Numbered from the stretch's first letter, positions 34,637 to 44,407 are shown. The stretch is DNA of 64,000 nucleotides from Cohnella sp. AR92 (GCF_003990975.1 NZ_RZJR01000011.1:1-64000), one strand, 5' to 3'. Notes: a model not told the origin generated them from the sequence alone. Numbers and translations: made by a program.

Positions 34637-35554
34637 TCAGCTTTCTTGAACCTGATAGAGTACCCGAACGAGGAGGTCTTGGCTGTAGTTGCCGAAATGC
34701 CGGCCGAAGATGGTCAGGCCTCTCTTGTTCACGCTGCGTTCACCGACTTCGATACGAAACGCAATCTCGCTTTGATAGTTGAGACGAATGTCGTCGAGCG
34801 TAACGTTCGAGATCCGGCAGCCGTCGATGAAGCTTCCTTCGCGAGTCACGCGGATCAGCTTCAAGGTACCGTATTGGTTCAAGTGGGGCGGCCACCAATC
34901 GGGATTAAACGTTCCGCGGATATCTCCGAAGTCGCCCGGGCTCGTCCAGGAGCCGATCTCGGTGCCGTTGATGTAGAAGAAGATGTCGGAAGGGTAGCTG
35001 TTGTTGTAGCCGGGCGCCTCGGAGCTCAGTTCCATGGAGAATTGGATTTCTTCGAAGCTCTGGTTGGCCTTCAGGTAATTCGGGATCTTGTACTCGAGGA
35101 ACCCTTCGGACAGCCAGATGATCTCGGAATCGATGCGGAGCGGATCGGCAAAAAAACGCGGATCGTCGAAGTCGCCGATAATGCTGTCCTTCGTTGCGAG
35201 TCCGCAGGTAGGAGAGGCGGAATAGTCGCTGTAGTGACCGACTTTAATCTCGACCTCGTAGCGGTTGGCGATCTCCTTGCTGCGCAGATCGATGACCAGC
35301 TTCTCCTCGTTGAGGTAGCAAATCTTCTGGATTCCATGCTTGCCGACCGCCGTATTGATATCGATCAGCCCGCTCTCTTCCAGCTTTTTGATATGCATGG
35401 TGATGACGCTGTTGCTGAGGTTCAGCCTAGTGGCGATATCGTTCAAGTTCAGGCTTTGATTGTTCGCCAAGAGCTCCAGGATCTGAATCCGGATCTCGGA
35501 GCTTAGCGCCTTGTAAATATGGATTCCTGATTTGAGATCCTTGATATAGATCAT
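34637..35554 (-). CDS. ArsR-like winged-helix regulator with a large C-terminal ligand-binding domain
   Basis: This 305-residue regulator has an N-terminal winged helix-turn-helix (IRIQILELLANNQSLNLNDIATRLNLSNSVITMHIKKLEESGLI, about 19-64) of ArsR type, followed by about 230 residues that look like a beta-rich sugar-binding domain (WLSEGFLEYKIPNYL, WPPHLNQYGTLKLIRV). Related regulators sit next to sugar ABC transporters in Paenibacillus, as here. It is divergent from the solute-binding protein gene; the shared upstream region has AGCGCT palindromes and a cre-like site. The ligand is unknown. No Cys cluster for metals is present, unlike true arsenic sensors. Confidence 0.85.
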   Translation of the reverse strand: MIYIKDLKSGIHIYKALSSEIRIQILELLANNQSLNLNDIATRLNLSNSVITMHIKKLEESGLIDINTAVGKHGIQKICYLNEEKLVIDLRSKEIANRYEVEIKVGHYSDYSASPTCGLATKDSIIGDFDDPRFFADPLRIDSEIIWLSEGFLEYKIPNYLKANQSFEEIQFSMELSSEAPGYNNSYPSDIFFYINGTEIGSWTSPGDFGDIRGTFNPDWWPPHLNQYGTLKLIRVTREGSFIDGCRISNVTLDDIRLNYQSEIAFRIEVGERSVNKRGLTIFGRHFGNYSQDLLVRVLYQVQES

Positions 35555-35708
35555 GGCGCGCTCCTCGCTTGAACGTAATAGTTTATTTCGCTTAATTATA
35601 AATGAAACCGCTTCAATTGGAAACGAGCAGTTGGCTTCATCCGAGAAAATATACGCAGAATGTTATTTGATTCAGTCAAATACGAAACGATTAATGAAAA
35701 CTAAAAAT

Positions 35709-35749
35709 AGCGCTTGATAAAAATTGTAAGCGCTTATATAATAGCGCTA
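35709..35749 (+). promoter_or_regulatory. Promoter with internal cre-like site and AGCGCT palindromes
   Basis: TTGATA (35714-35719), 17-base spacer and TATAAT (35737-35742) form a near-consensus sigma-A promoter pointing to the solute-binding gene. The spacer holds TGTAAGCGCTTATA (35725-35738), 13 of 14 matches to the CcpA site consensus TGWAANCGNTNWCW; the position predicts glucose repression. AGCGCT also occurs at 35709 and 35743, a possible operator for the divergent ArsR-like regulator. The leader to the gene is about 250 bases, with no further feature recognised. The remaining 443-base gap (35555-35997) otherwise appears AT-rich and gene-free. Confidence 0.65.
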
Positions 35750-35997
35750 ACAAGCGTGATAAGCGTTTGCGCCTCTACCTCTTCACTTGAATCTCCCGCT
35801 TTGTTTCGTGAACGTTCGCAAGGAACGGACGACTTCCCAACTCAGAATTCCGCCTTCATAGGTGTTAAATCCGAATGAACTTCAACTGACATTTATTTCG
35901 CAATAATGTGAAGTAAACCCAAAACGAAGCTCGGCTTTTACCCGAACAGGGTTAAAGTATAGATTTACATCTCGATATGAGGGGGCACTCTTCATTT

Positions 35998-37302
35998 ATG
36001 AAATCGCTTAAATTAGTAATCCTGTTAATGATTTCTGCAACGTTGGTTCTGGCTGGCTGCAGCGACAACAAGAACAAAGAATCGTCTTCCTCCGGCGGCG
36101 GTTCCAAGTCGGGAACGACCAAGCTCGTCTTCTGGACCTTCAATGAGCTTCATCAGAAATTTTTCGAGAAGATGGCCGGCAACTGGAATAAAGAGCATCC
36201 GGACATGCAGATCAAGCTGGAAGCGACGACTTTTCCTTATGAAGATACGCATAGCAAGCTTCTGGTCGCTCTTCAATCGGGGAAGGGCGCGCCCGACATG
36301 GCCGACATCGAAATCAGCAAGATCGGCAACTTCCTGAAGGGAGAGCCGCAGCTCGTTCCGCTCAACGACATCGTGGAGCCGGAGATGGCGAACCTGGTCA
36401 AATCCCGTCTCGATAATTATGCCAAGGACGGCAAGTATTACGGAATCGACTATCACGTCGGCGCGGAAGTGATCTATTACAACAAAGAGATCCTTGACCA
36501 AGCGGGCGTCAATGCCGACGACATCAAGACTTGGGCCGACTTCGAGAAGGCAGGCAAGCAGGTGCTGGAGAAGACCGGCAAGCCGATGACGACGCTGGAG
36601 ACGACGGATCAATGGTCGTACTGGCCGCTTGTGGCTCAGCACGGGTCCGATTTCCTGGACAAAGACGGCAACGTGACGATCAACGATGCCGTTAACGTAG
36701 AAGTGCTTACTTATCTGCAGAATCTAGTGAAGGAAAAGGTGGCCGTCGTCGCTCCGGGCGGAGGACATCACGCCGAAGAATATTACGGGTTCATGAACCA
36801 AGGCGGAGCGGCCGCCGTCTGGATGCCGATGTGGTACATGGGCCGCTTCACCGACTACATGCCCGATCTGAAGGGCAAGATCATCATTCGTCCGACGCCG
36901 GTATTCAAGGAAGGCGAGATGCGCTCTTCCGGGATGGGCGGTACGGGTACGGTCATTACCAACCAGTCCAAGAACCAAGAGCTTGCGAAGAAGTTCCTGG
37001 AGTACGCCAAGATCTCCAAAGAAGGCAATATCGAGATCTGGAGAGACCTCGGCTTCGATCCGATCCGTACGGATGTCTGGGGCGACCCGGCGATGAAGGA
37101 AGCGAACAAGTTCACCGATTACTTCGGAACGCAGATCTTCGAAGATCTTCTGAAGCTGAAGGACGAGATCGCTCCGGTCAACATCAAGGAGAAAACGCCG
37201 GCCGCTTCCGATGTCGTCAAGACCAAGGTCGTCTTCCAAGTCTTCAATGACTTGAAGGATCCGAAGACCGTGCTGGACGATGCCGCGAAGAGCATTCAAT
37301 AG
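35998..37302 (+). CDS. Sugar ABC transporter substrate-binding lipoprotein
   Basis: This 434-residue family 1 solute-binding protein has a lipoprotein signal with VLAGC (C21) and the family fold (KLVFWTFNELHQKFFEKMAGNWNKEHPDMQIKLE at the N-lobe start). It captures a sugar outside the membrane for the two permeases that follow. The ATG at 35998 is preferred over ATG 35977 because GAGGGGGC lies upstream of the former and nothing upstream of the latter. No ATPase gene is linked; CUT1 importers commonly share an MsmX-type ATPase. The exact sugar is not known. Confidence 0.93.
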   Translation: MKSLKLVILLMISATLVLAGCSDNKNKESSSSGGGSKSGTTKLVFWTFNELHQKFFEKMAGNWNKEHPDMQIKLEATTFPYEDTHSKLLVALQSGKGAPDMADIEISKIGNFLKGEPQLVPLNDIVEPEMANLVKSRLDNYAKDGKYYGIDYHVGAEVIYYNKEILDQAGVNADDIKTWADFEKAGKQVLEKTGKPMTTLETTDQWSYWPLVAQHGSDFLDKDGNVTINDAVNVEVLTYLQNLVKEKVAVVAPGGGHHAEEYYGFMNQGGAAAVWMPMWYMGRFTDYMPDLKGKIIIRPTPVFKEGEMRSSGMGGTGTVITNQSKNQELAKKFLEYAKISKEGNIEIWRDLGFDPIRTDVWGDPAMKEANKFTDYFGTQIFEDLLKLKDEIAPVNIKEKTPAASDVVKTKVVFQVFNDLKDPKTVLDDAAKSIQ

Positions 37303-37405
37303 CAGATAGAACGCGAACGCAAGAGCCGAAGCCTGCTCTGCCGAACCCGCAAGGGCACGGCAGAGCAGGCGACGAACGTTTGAAGGCGAAGGAAGGAGAC
37401 TCCCG

Positions 37406-38350
37406 ATGAAGACGGAGATGACACCGCTCATTCAACCACGTCCGAAGCGGCAGGGCGGAGCGCTCAGGCAATTGTTTTATTCGCAGAGGGTTGCCCCTTA
37501 CGTATTCGTGCTCCCGTTTATCCTGTCTTTTCTCATCTTTTTCATTTATCCGGTCATCAACACGATCCTGATGAGTTTCCAGGAGGTGCTGCCGGGGCAG
37601 ACGCACTTCATCGGCTTCGACAATTATAAGAATCTCTGGAACGATTCGTTCTTCACGGCCATGAAGAACAACACCCGGTATACGATCTGGACGCTGCTGA
37701 TCCTGATTCCCCTGCCGCTTGTTCTGGCCGTGTTCCTGAATTCCAAGGCGATGCGCTGGAGCGGATTTTTCCGTTCGGCCTTGTTCATTCCGACGCTGAC
37801 ATCGGTTGTCGTCGCAGGCACCATCTTCCGCCTGATCTTCGGACAGACGGACGTGGCGGTCATGAACATGCTGCGCCATGCCTTCGGCTTCGAGACGATT
37901 AATTGGCTTGCGAGCTCGTCGACGGGAATGTTCGTGCTGGTGGTGCTGGCGACATGGAGGTATGCGGGGATCAACCTGATCTATTTCCTGTCCGGCTTGC
38001 AGAATATCCCGCACGACCTTTACGAATCCGCCGCGATCGACGGGGCGAACCGCTGGAATCAATTCTGGAGGATCACCGTTCCGCTGCTGAAGCCGGTCAC
38101 CATCTACGTGATCACCATCAGCATCTACGGCGGCTATGCGATGTTCACGGAGAGCTATATGCTGTGGAGCGGCAACCATTCGCCTAACGATATCGGCCTT
38201 ACGATGCTAGGCTATATTTACCGTTCGGGGATCGAGAAGAACGAGCTTGGCTTCGGCTCTTCGATCGGACTGACCTTGCTGGCCATCATGATGATCATCA
38301 ATATCATCCAGCTGAAGTTCTTCGGCATGTTCAAGAAGGAGGAGGATTAA
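37406..38350 (+). CDS. Sugar ABC transporter permease (MalF/LacF-like)
   Basis: This 314-residue inner membrane protein has about six helices and the EAA loop (ESAAIDGANRWNQFWRITVPLLKP, about 210-233) that docks the ATPase. The first membrane helix is VAPYVFVLPFILSFLIFFIYP. AAGGAAGGAG precedes the ATG. It lies 104 bases after the binding protein and four bases before the partner permease, as in CUT1 importers. Confidence 0.94.
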   Translation: MKTEMTPLIQPRPKRQGGALRQLFYSQRVAPYVFVLPFILSFLIFFIYPVINTILMSFQEVLPGQTHFIGFDNYKNLWNDSFFTAMKNNTRYTIWTLLILIPLPLVLAVFLNSKAMRWSGFFRSALFIPTLTSVVVAGTIFRLIFGQTDVAVMNMLRHAFGFETINWLASSSTGMFVLVVLATWRYAGINLIYFLSGLQNIPHDLYESAAIDGANRWNQFWRITVPLLKPVTIYVITISIYGGYAMFTESYMLWSGNHSPNDIGLTMLGYIYRSGIEKNELGFGSSIGLTLLAIMMIINIIQLKFFGMFKKEED

Positions 38351-38353
38351 CGA

Positions 38354-39199
38354 ATGGCGCTCAAATCTTCCTCGGCGTGGGAACGGATCCTCCTGCTTCT
38401 GTTGTTTATCGTGTTGGCGGCATTGGCCTTATTCCCGTTCTATTGCCTGTTTCTCGGTTCGCTTAAACCCTCGAAGGAACTGCTTCGGCTCGGCCTCAAT
38501 GTCAAGCTTCAGCCGGATCTGATCTCGCTGCACAATTACAAGTTCCTGTTCTCGGAATCGGCCCGAAAGTACCTGCTCTGGTACCGGAACAGCGTTATCG
38601 TAACGATCGTCTATACGGCTGGCTGCTTGCTGCTCTCCTCCATGGTAGGGTACGGATTGGCCGTGTACCGCTTCGTCGGCCGCAACCTGCTGTTCGTGGC
38701 GGTCCTCTTCGTCATGATGGTACCCGTAGAGATCATCATGCTGCCGCTCTACAAGCTGATGATCAACCTGCATATGATCGATACGTTCCGCGGCATCATT
38801 CTTCCGTTTATCGTGGCTCCGCTGCCGATTTTCTTCTTCCGGCAATATGCTTCCGGGCTTCCGAAGGACTTCCTCGATGCGGGCCGAATCGATGGCTGCT
38901 CCGAGTACGGCATTTTCTTCCGAATCATGGTGCCGCTCATGACGCCGGCGTTCGGGGCGATGGCGATTCTTCAAGCTCTAGCCAGCTGGAACAGCTTCGT
39001 CTGGCCGATGATCGTGCTGAAGACGAACGAGATGCTGACGCTGCCGATCGGCCTCGCCAGCCTGCTGACCCCTTACGGCAATAACTATGACATCCTCATC
39101 GCGGGCTCGGTTCTGGCAATCGTTCCGATTCTGATCATCTTCGTATTCTTCCAGCGTTACTTCGTGTCGGGCTTGACCGTCGGCGGAGTGAAAGGCTAA
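38354..39199 (+). CDS. Sugar ABC transporter permease (MalG-like)
   Basis: This 281-residue partner permease has six predicted helices and the EAA motif LDAGRIDGCSEYGIFFRIMVPLMTP (about 174-198). AGGAGGATTAACG before the ATG overlaps the upstream stop. It completes the importer. A terminator follows. Confidence 0.94.
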   Translation: MALKSSSAWERILLLLLFIVLAALALFPFYCLFLGSLKPSKELLRLGLNVKLQPDLISLHNYKFLFSESARKYLLWYRNSVIVTIVYTAGCLLLSSMVGYGLAVYRFVGRNLLFVAVLFVMMVPVEIIMLPLYKLMINLHMIDTFRGIILPFIVAPLPIFFFRQYASGLPKDFLDAGRIDGCSEYGIFFRIMVPLMTPAFGAMAILQALASWNSFVWPMIVLKTNEMLTLPIGLASLLTPYGNNYDILIAGSVLAIVPILIIFVFFQRYFVSGLTVGGVKG

Positions 39200-39222
39200 G
39201 CCAGACGCCAAACCAGAATCGC

Positions 39223-39275
39223 AAAAAAAGCACCGGCCAGGTTCATGATCGGACCTGCTGCTCGGGGCTTTTTTC
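39223..39275 (+). terminator. Terminator after the sugar importer operon
   Basis: Outer AAAAAAGC pairs with GCTTTTTT and inner CAGGT with ACCTG; TTTTTTCGTTTT follows. Confidence 0.8.
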
Positions 39276-39422
39276 GTTTTGCTGGGATAAAGGGGAACGT
39301 TTCTTTGTTTACCCGACAAACTTACCTCCCGGCGATTTGTCCCCTCGGAGGATTCGCGCAGAAGGGTCAATGCCTTTCGCAACCATCTATCATCCCTAGC
39401 TAAGTATAAAGGAGAGCGAATC

Positions 39423-39521
39423 GTGGGTATTGCAGCGAATGAGGACAAAGTGGAGCGCAGGCTGGCTTGCGGGAACATACATTGCAAGTGTAAGGACAAG
39501 ACAAATCAAGAGGAGAGGTGA
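39423..39521 (+). CDS. Possible 32-residue Cys-rich peptide upstream of the ArsB-like transporter
   Basis: A GTG start with AAAGGAGAG six bases upstream opens a 32-codon frame ending TGA. The peptide is charged and has a Cys cluster C16 to C23 (CGNIHCKCKDK: Cys-x4-Cys-x-Cys with a His), a plausible metal or arsenite ligand set. It lies 94 bases before the ArsB/NhaD-like gene, with AGAGGTG beyond its stop. No homologue is known to me; it could be a leader peptide or chance. The rest of the 416-base gap between 39200 and 39615 holds only the terminator and no other clear feature. Confidence 0.4.
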   Translation: MGIAANEDKVERRLACGNIHCKCKDKTNQEER

Positions 39522-39615
39522 GTAATAGGAGAGCACTTGCGCATTCCAACGTTAATAGCATCGATTCCCGCAATGCTAGATTTCTTAATGGAGGGTGAAA
39601 AGAGGTAGAACAACA

Positions 39616-40971
39616 ATGTTGGACGCATCGGCTTGGATCACGATTGCGGCCTTCCTGGGGACGATCGGCTTCATCTTCTGGCGTCCTCGCGTGAATGAAG
39701 CGATTCCGGCCTCAATAGGGGCAGCAATTGTGCTGTTAAGCGGTACCGTATCGTTCTCCCAGCTGGGCACCATTGCGGAGACGATTGGCGGCGCCGCCAT
39801 TACCATTATCGCTACTATCGTGATGGCGATCGTGCTGGAGAGCTTCGGCTTCTTCCAGTGGGCCGCCGAGAAAGTGATGGAAGCCTCCAAGGGCTCGGGG
39901 ATCCGGTTATTCTGGATGACGAATCTGCTCTGTTTCCTGATGACGCTGTTCGTCAACAATGACGGAAGCATCCTGATCACGACGCCTATCCTGCTTATGC
40001 TGCTAAGGCGGCTTCGACTGAAGAACCATCAGAAAATTCCGTATCTGCTGTCGGGAGCCCTCATCGCGACGGCGTCCAGCGCGCCGATCGGCGTCAGCAA
40101 CATCGTGAATCTGATCGCGCTGAAGATCGTTCATATGTCGCTCTATATGCACACGGCCATGATGTTCGTTCCCGCCACCCTAGGGCTGGTACTCCTCTCG
40201 TTTCTTCTTTTCCTCGTATTCTATCGGACTCTTCCCCGCCGAATCCCGACCGTCTCTATGTACCCGGTGAAATCTCCTGTCCCCGGACGGAGAGAGCATC
40301 CCTTGATGGAGCTCGACGCTCCGCTTCCCGTGAAAAGGGGCAAAGGCTTCATCCGCAACATTCTCATCTTCGTGTTTCTTGTCCGTGTCAGCCTGTTCGT
40401 CGCATCCTATTTTCATTTTCCCGTTTCGCTTATGGCGGTTATCGGCTCGGTCTGCTTGCTGGCCTGGCGCTGGCATTATCTTCGCATCTCCCCGAAGGAC
40501 ATGATCCGCAAGACGCCTTGGTATATTCTCGCCTTCGCTTTCTCGATGTACGTCATTATCTACGGACTCAAAAACATCGGCTTAACGGAGCAGCTGATTC
40601 ATTATCTGCAGCCGATCGCCTCGGGCGGACTGCTCGAAGCAAGCCTATCGATGGGTTTCCTGATCAGCTTGCTCTCGAATATCTTCAACAATCACCCGGC
40701 GTTGATGGTAGGGACCCTTACCCTGACGAATATGGGCCTCGATCCCCTGACGATCAAGATCTCCTACCTTGCCAGCGTCATCGGAAGCGACATGGGCTCG
40801 CTGCTGCTGCCGATCGGCACTCTGGCGACGCTGATGTGGATGCATATCGTCCGGAAGGACAAGGTCAGGATCGGCTGGGGCGATTACGTCAAGGTGACGG
40901 TCACCGTCGTTCCGCTCACGGTTCTGTTTACGCTGGTGGTGCTTGCGGCGTGGGTATCGTGGATATTCTAG
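39616..40971 (+). CDS. ArsB/NhaD-type ion transporter
   Basis: This 451-residue multi-pass membrane protein of the ion-transporter superfamily has about 11-12 helices. The motif FVNNDGSILITTPILLMLL in the first half and NIFNNHPALMVGTLTL in the second are the inverted-repeat signatures of ArsB (arsenite) and NhaD (Na+/H+) carriers. Substrate cannot be fixed; arsenite efflux is suggested by similarity, but no arsR/arsC genes are adjacent. The ATG at 39616 has AGAGGT upstream; a GTG at 39595 lies on a GGAGG that is too close. A middle loop of about 40 residues is Pro/Arg rich (RRIPTVSMYPVKSPVPGRREHP). Confidence 0.85.
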   Translation: MLDASAWITIAAFLGTIGFIFWRPRVNEAIPASIGAAIVLLSGTVSFSQLGTIAETIGGAAITIIATIVMAIVLESFGFFQWAAEKVMEASKGSGIRLFWMTNLLCFLMTLFVNNDGSILITTPILLMLLRRLRLKNHQKIPYLLSGALIATASSAPIGVSNIVNLIALKIVHMSLYMHTAMMFVPATLGLVLLSFLLFLVFYRTLPRRIPTVSMYPVKSPVPGRREHPLMELDAPLPVKRGKGFIRNILIFVFLVRVSLFVASYFHFPVSLMAVIGSVCLLAWRWHYLRISPKDMIRKTPWYILAFAFSMYVIIYGLKNIGLTEQLIHYLQPIASGGLLEASLSMGFLISLLSNIFNNHPALMVGTLTLTNMGLDPLTIKISYLASVIGSDMGSLLLPIGTLATLMWMHIVRKDKVRIGWGDYVKVTVTVVPLTVLFTLVVLAAWVSWIF

Positions 40972-41150
40972 ATAGAACGCAAAAAAAAAGACCTTCAAAG
41001 GAAGGCCAGAGGGAATGTGGATTTAAGATGTACACCAAAAGAGTATGCGGAAGAAGGCTCGAAGGCTTGTGCTCGTATCCCCTGCCATTCATTTAGCGGC
41101 TCTTGTCCCGCAGGGTCCAGCTTGCTTGCCTTGCCCGAGACTGCTTAAGA

Positions 41151-41189
41151 AGGGCTGACCATCGGTCGCGAAGACCGGCGGCCAGCCCT
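41151..41189 (-). terminator. Terminator of the hydroxyacid dehydrogenase gene
   Basis: AGGGCTG pairs with CAGCCCT and inner CGGTC with GACCG. The T-tract on the minus strand is weak. Upstream at 40975-41015 the plus-strand gene ends near A9 and an AAGACCTTC hairpin. Confidence 0.6.
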
Positions 41190-41207
41190 ATTCTACGTCG
41201 GAAGCGA

Positions 41208-42089
41208 TTAGATCTTCTTCCCGATCCATTCCTCGTATACTTTCGCCAGCGCGGCCAGGTCTTCCTCGCCGTAGCCCTTCGTCTGACCGGCTTGGAACAG
41301 GCTCTTGGCCGCTTCCAGCATCGGAGTCGGAACGCTCATGCCGTCGGACAGCACGGAGCCGAGCTTCAGGTCCTTCAGCATCAGGGCAAGGGAGAACTGG
41401 ACGGAATAGTCGCCTCCGATGACCTTGACTCCCTTGAGGTCCGCTTGCTTGCTCGCGGCGCCTCCGCCTTGAACGACCCGCAGGAACGACTCCATGTTCA
41501 GGCCGCCCTTGGCGGCGATCGCCATTCCTTCGATCAGGCCGGCGGCGTTGATGCCGACGATCGAGTTATGGCACAGCTTGGCGGTTGCGCCGCTTCCGCT
41601 CGGGCCCATATAGACGATCTCCCTGCCCATGGAGAGGAAGATGTCGCGATTCGCTTCGACGACGGCCGGATCGCCGCCGACCATGAAGAGCAGCGTTCCG
41701 GCGGTTGCGCCGTCCTTGCTGCCCGTAACGGGCGCGTCCAGGAACGAAGCTCCCTTGGCGGCCGTATCCGCAGCGAGCCGGACAGCCAGACCGCTGGAGA
41801 TGGTGCTGCTGTCGATCACGGTCGCTCCGGGCTTGATCCCGGCGAGAATTCCTTGTTCGCCATAGAACACTTCCTCCACGGCGCTGTCATTGCTGATAAT
41901 CGTTATAATCGTGTCCGCGCTCTGGGCGAGCTGAAGCGGGGAAGAGGCTTCGGCGGCCCCCAGCTTGACCAGCTCGTCCGCCTTGCCGGGCGTGCGGTTA
42001 TAGACGGTGACGGCGTAATTCTTGCGAAGCAGGTTGGCGGCCATAGGCGCGCCCATCGTTCCCAGGCCGATGAATCCGATAGTAGGCAT
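41208..42089 (-). CDS. Beta-hydroxyacid dehydrogenase (3-hydroxyisobutyrate/tartronate-semialdehyde reductase type)
   Basis: This 293-residue NAD(P)-dependent dehydrogenase has the N-terminal GFIGLGTMGAPMAANLL, the substrate-binding DAPVTGSKDGATAGTL, the catalytic lysine in GATAKLCHNSIVG and the C-terminal KDLKLGSVLSDGMSVPTPM. The family includes GarR/GlxR and MmsB, and substrate cannot be separated from sequence. Its start follows GAGAGAG. It stands alone. Confidence 0.94.
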   Translation of the reverse strand: MPTIGFIGLGTMGAPMAANLLRKNYAVTVYNRTPGKADELVKLGAAEASSPLQLAQSADTIITIISNDSAVEEVFYGEQGILAGIKPGATVIDSSTISSGLAVRLAADTAAKGASFLDAPVTGSKDGATAGTLLFMVGGDPAVVEANRDIFLSMGREIVYMGPSGSGATAKLCHNSIVGINAAGLIEGMAIAAKGGLNMESFLRVVQGGGAASKQADLKGVKVIGGDYSVQFSLALMLKDLKLGSVLSDGMSVPTPMLEAAKSLFQAGQTKGYGEEDLAALAKVYEEWIGKKI

Positions 42090-42287
42090 TCGAGTCTCTC
42101 TCCTTCATTTATCTATGTTGCTTCCATTATAGATGACCGGGATTCGTTAATAAAGGTTAGCCGGCGCTTTGCCCGGGGAACGGGGGGCTGCTTCGGGGCC
42201 GCCTCCGCTTGTACCCGACACCCCGCATGGAGTATTCTAGTTCTAAGCCACTATCGGTGAAAAAATTGGCAATTCGGAAGGGAGCAC

Positions 42288-43643
42288 ATGAAAGTGAGTC
42301 AAAGCATTCGTCTCGACTATTCCAAAGCCCTGAAGTTCGTCGGCCAGCATGAGATCGACAACCTTGCGCCTGCCGTCAAGCTCGCGCATGAGCAATTACA
42401 TAACGGAACGGGAGCGGGCTCCGATTACCTGGGCTGGATCAACCTGCCGTTCGATTACGACAAGGAAGAATTCGCTCGTATCCAGCAAGCGGCGAAGCGG
42501 ATCCAATCCGACTCCGACGTCCTCGTCGTCATCGGCATCGGCGGCTCCTACCTAGGCGCCCGCGCGGCGATCGAGATGCTGTCCCATTCGTTCTACAATA
42601 CGCTGTCCAAAGAGCAGCGCAAGACTCCGCAAGTGTTCTTCGCGGGCAACAACATCAGCTCCACGTACATGACTCACCTGCTGCAGGCTCTGGAAGGCAA
42701 GGACTGGTCGATCAACGTCATCTCCAAGTCGGGAACGACGACCGAGCCGGCCGTGGCGTTCCGGATCTTCCGCGAAGCCCTGGAGAGCAAGTACGGCAAG
42801 GAAGCGGCGAAGAAACGCATCTACGCGACGACGGACAAGGCCCGCGGCGCGCTCAAGAAGCTCTCCGACGAGGAAGGCTACGAGACGTTCGTCATTCCGG
42901 ACGACGTCGGCGGCCGTTACTCCGTGCTGACGGCGGTCGGCTTGCTTCCGATCGCGACGGCCGGCATCGACATCGAAGCGATCATGAAGGGCGCGCAGGA
43001 CGCGGCGGCTCTCTACAATAACGGCAATCTGGCGGATAACCCGGCTTACCAGTACGCGGCGATCCGCAACGCGCTCTACCGCAAGGGCAAGACGGTCGAG
43101 ATTCTCGTGAACTACGAGCCGGGTCTGCACTTCGTGTCGGAGTGGTGGAAGCAATTGTACGGCGAGAGCGAAGGCAAGGACTTCAAGGGAATCTACCCGG
43201 CCTCCGTCGACTTCTCGACCGACCTGCACTCCATGGGGCAGTTCATCCAGGAAGGCAACCGCATCATCTTCGAGACCGTCATTCAGGTCGGCGAAGTGAA
43301 GGACCAGATCACGATCAAGAGCGACCCGGACGATCTGGACGGCCTCAACTTCCTCGCGGGCAAGACGATCGACTTCGTCAACAAGAAGGCGTTCGAAGGA
43401 ACGATTCTCGCGCATACGGACGGCAACGTGCCGAACCTCGTCGTGAACATTCCGGACCTGTCGCCGCATTCCTTCGGACAGCTCGTCTACTTCTTCGAGA
43501 TCGCCTGCGGCGTCAGCGGTTACCTGCTCGGCGTCAATCCGTTCGATCAGCCGGGCGTGGAGGCCTACAAGGTGAACATGTTCGCGCTGCTCGGCAAGCC
43601 GGGGTTCGAAGAGAAGAAGAAGGAGCTTGAAGCTCGCTTGTAA
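42288..43643 (+). CDS. pgi: Glucose-6-phosphate isomerase
   Basis: This 451-residue glycolytic enzyme interconverts glucose-6-P and fructose-6-P. Signature motifs are [34 protein letters not shown] and the C-terminal [22 protein letters not shown]. Length fits the Bacillus type. Strong optimal codon bias implies high expression. GGAAGGGAG precedes both the ATG and a GTG two codons later; I use the ATG. Confidence 0.98.
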   Translation: MKVSQSIRLDYSKALKFVGQHEIDNLAPAVKLAHEQLHNGTGAGSDYLGWINLPFDYDKEEFARIQQAAKRIQSDSDVLVVIGIGGSYLGARAAIEMLSHSFYNTLSKEQRKTPQVFFAGNNISSTYMTHLLQALEGKDWSINVISKSGTTTEPAVAFRIFREALESKYGKEAAKKRIYATTDKARGALKKLSDEEGYETFVIPDDVGGRYSVLTAVGLLPIATAGIDIEAIMKGAQDAAALYNNGNLADNPAYQYAAIRNALYRKGKTVEILVNYEPGLHFVSEWWKQLYGESEGKDFKGIYPASVDFSTDLHSMGQFIQEGNRIIFETVIQVGEVKDQITIKSDPDDLDGLNFLAGKTIDFVNKKAFEGTILAHTDGNVPNLVVNIPDLSPHSFGQLVYFFEIACGVSGYLLGVNPFDQPGVEAYKVNMFALLGKPGFEEKKKELEARL

Positions 43644-43673
43644 TTCAACGATCGCATAAGCTGCGCAATCGCG

Positions 43674-43710
43674 TACGGTCCGGCCTTCCGAGGCTCGGGC
43701 CGTATTCTTT
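43674..43710 (+). terminator. Terminator after pgi
   Basis: TACGG pairs with CCGTA and inner CCG with CGG, followed by TTCTTTTCC. Confidence 0.7.
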
Positions 43711-43774
43711 TCCCCGCGGGAAGGGTCATGTTAAGATAGGCAGAAGGAAGTATTCGGGAGAGGCAGGAAAAGGG

Positions 43775-44407
43775 ATGTTACCGAAGTATGCAACCGTGAG
43801 GCAGTATGGCGAAGCGGAGATCGTGATCAAGAAGTCGAGGTTCATCGGCCATGCCAAGCCGGTGGAGAGCGAGGAGGAAGCGGTCGCCTTCGTCGAGGAG
43901 ATCAAGAAGAAGCATTGGAACGCCACGCACAATTGCTCCGCCTACGTGGTCGGGGAGAGGGACCAGTTCCAGAAGGCGCTTGACGACGGGGAGCCAAGCG
44001 GAACGGCCGGCAAGCCGATCCTGGAGGTCATCAAGAACCGCGGGCTCAAGAATACGGTCGTCGTCGTGACCCGGTATTTCGGAGGAATCATGCTGGGAGC
44101 GGGCGGACTTGTACGAGCCTACACGGACGGAGCGGTCGTCGGAACCGATGCCGCCGGCCTTATCGTCAACGTGCTCCATCGCGAGGTGATCGTCGATGCC
44201 GATTACACGTGGTACGGCAAGATCGAGAACGAGCTGCGGAATCGGGCCGTCCGGGTCGGAGATGTCGGCTTCACGGACCGGGTGCGCGTCGTTTGCCTTC
44301 CGGAAGCGGGAGACGCGGAGCGGTTCGCCGCTTGGATGACGGATTTAACTCAAGGCCAGACGGTTATCGAGCTGGGAGAAGAGAAGTACTTTATCGAAGG
44401 AGAATGA
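43775..44407 (+). CDS. YigZ/IMPACT family protein
   Basis: This 210-residue protein has the IMPACT N-terminal domain (IKKSRFIGHAKPVESEEEAVAFVEEIKKKHWNATHNCSAY, about 14-53; later DDGEPSGTAGKPILEVI) and the YigZ ferredoxin-like C-terminal domain. Family members are thought to link to amino-acid starvation and translation; the biochemical role is unclear. AGAGGCAGGAAAAGGG precedes the ATG. It is a single gene. Confidence 0.93.
   Translation: MLPKYATVRQYGEAEIVIKKSRFIGHAKPVESEEEAVAFVEEIKKKHWNATHNCSAYVVGERDQFQKALDDGEPSGTAGKPILEVIKNRGLKNTVVVVTRYFGGIMLGAGGLVRAYTDGAVVGTDAAGLIVNVLHREVIVDADYTWYGKIENELRNRAVRVGDVGFTDRVRVVCLPEAGDAERFAAWMTDLTQGQTVIELGEEKYFIEGE

Noticed and set aside
39200..39615. Riboswitch (for example yybP-ykoY type) before the ArsB-like gene
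   Set aside because: No conserved core of a known class was seen; only a terminator and the micro-ORF are visible.
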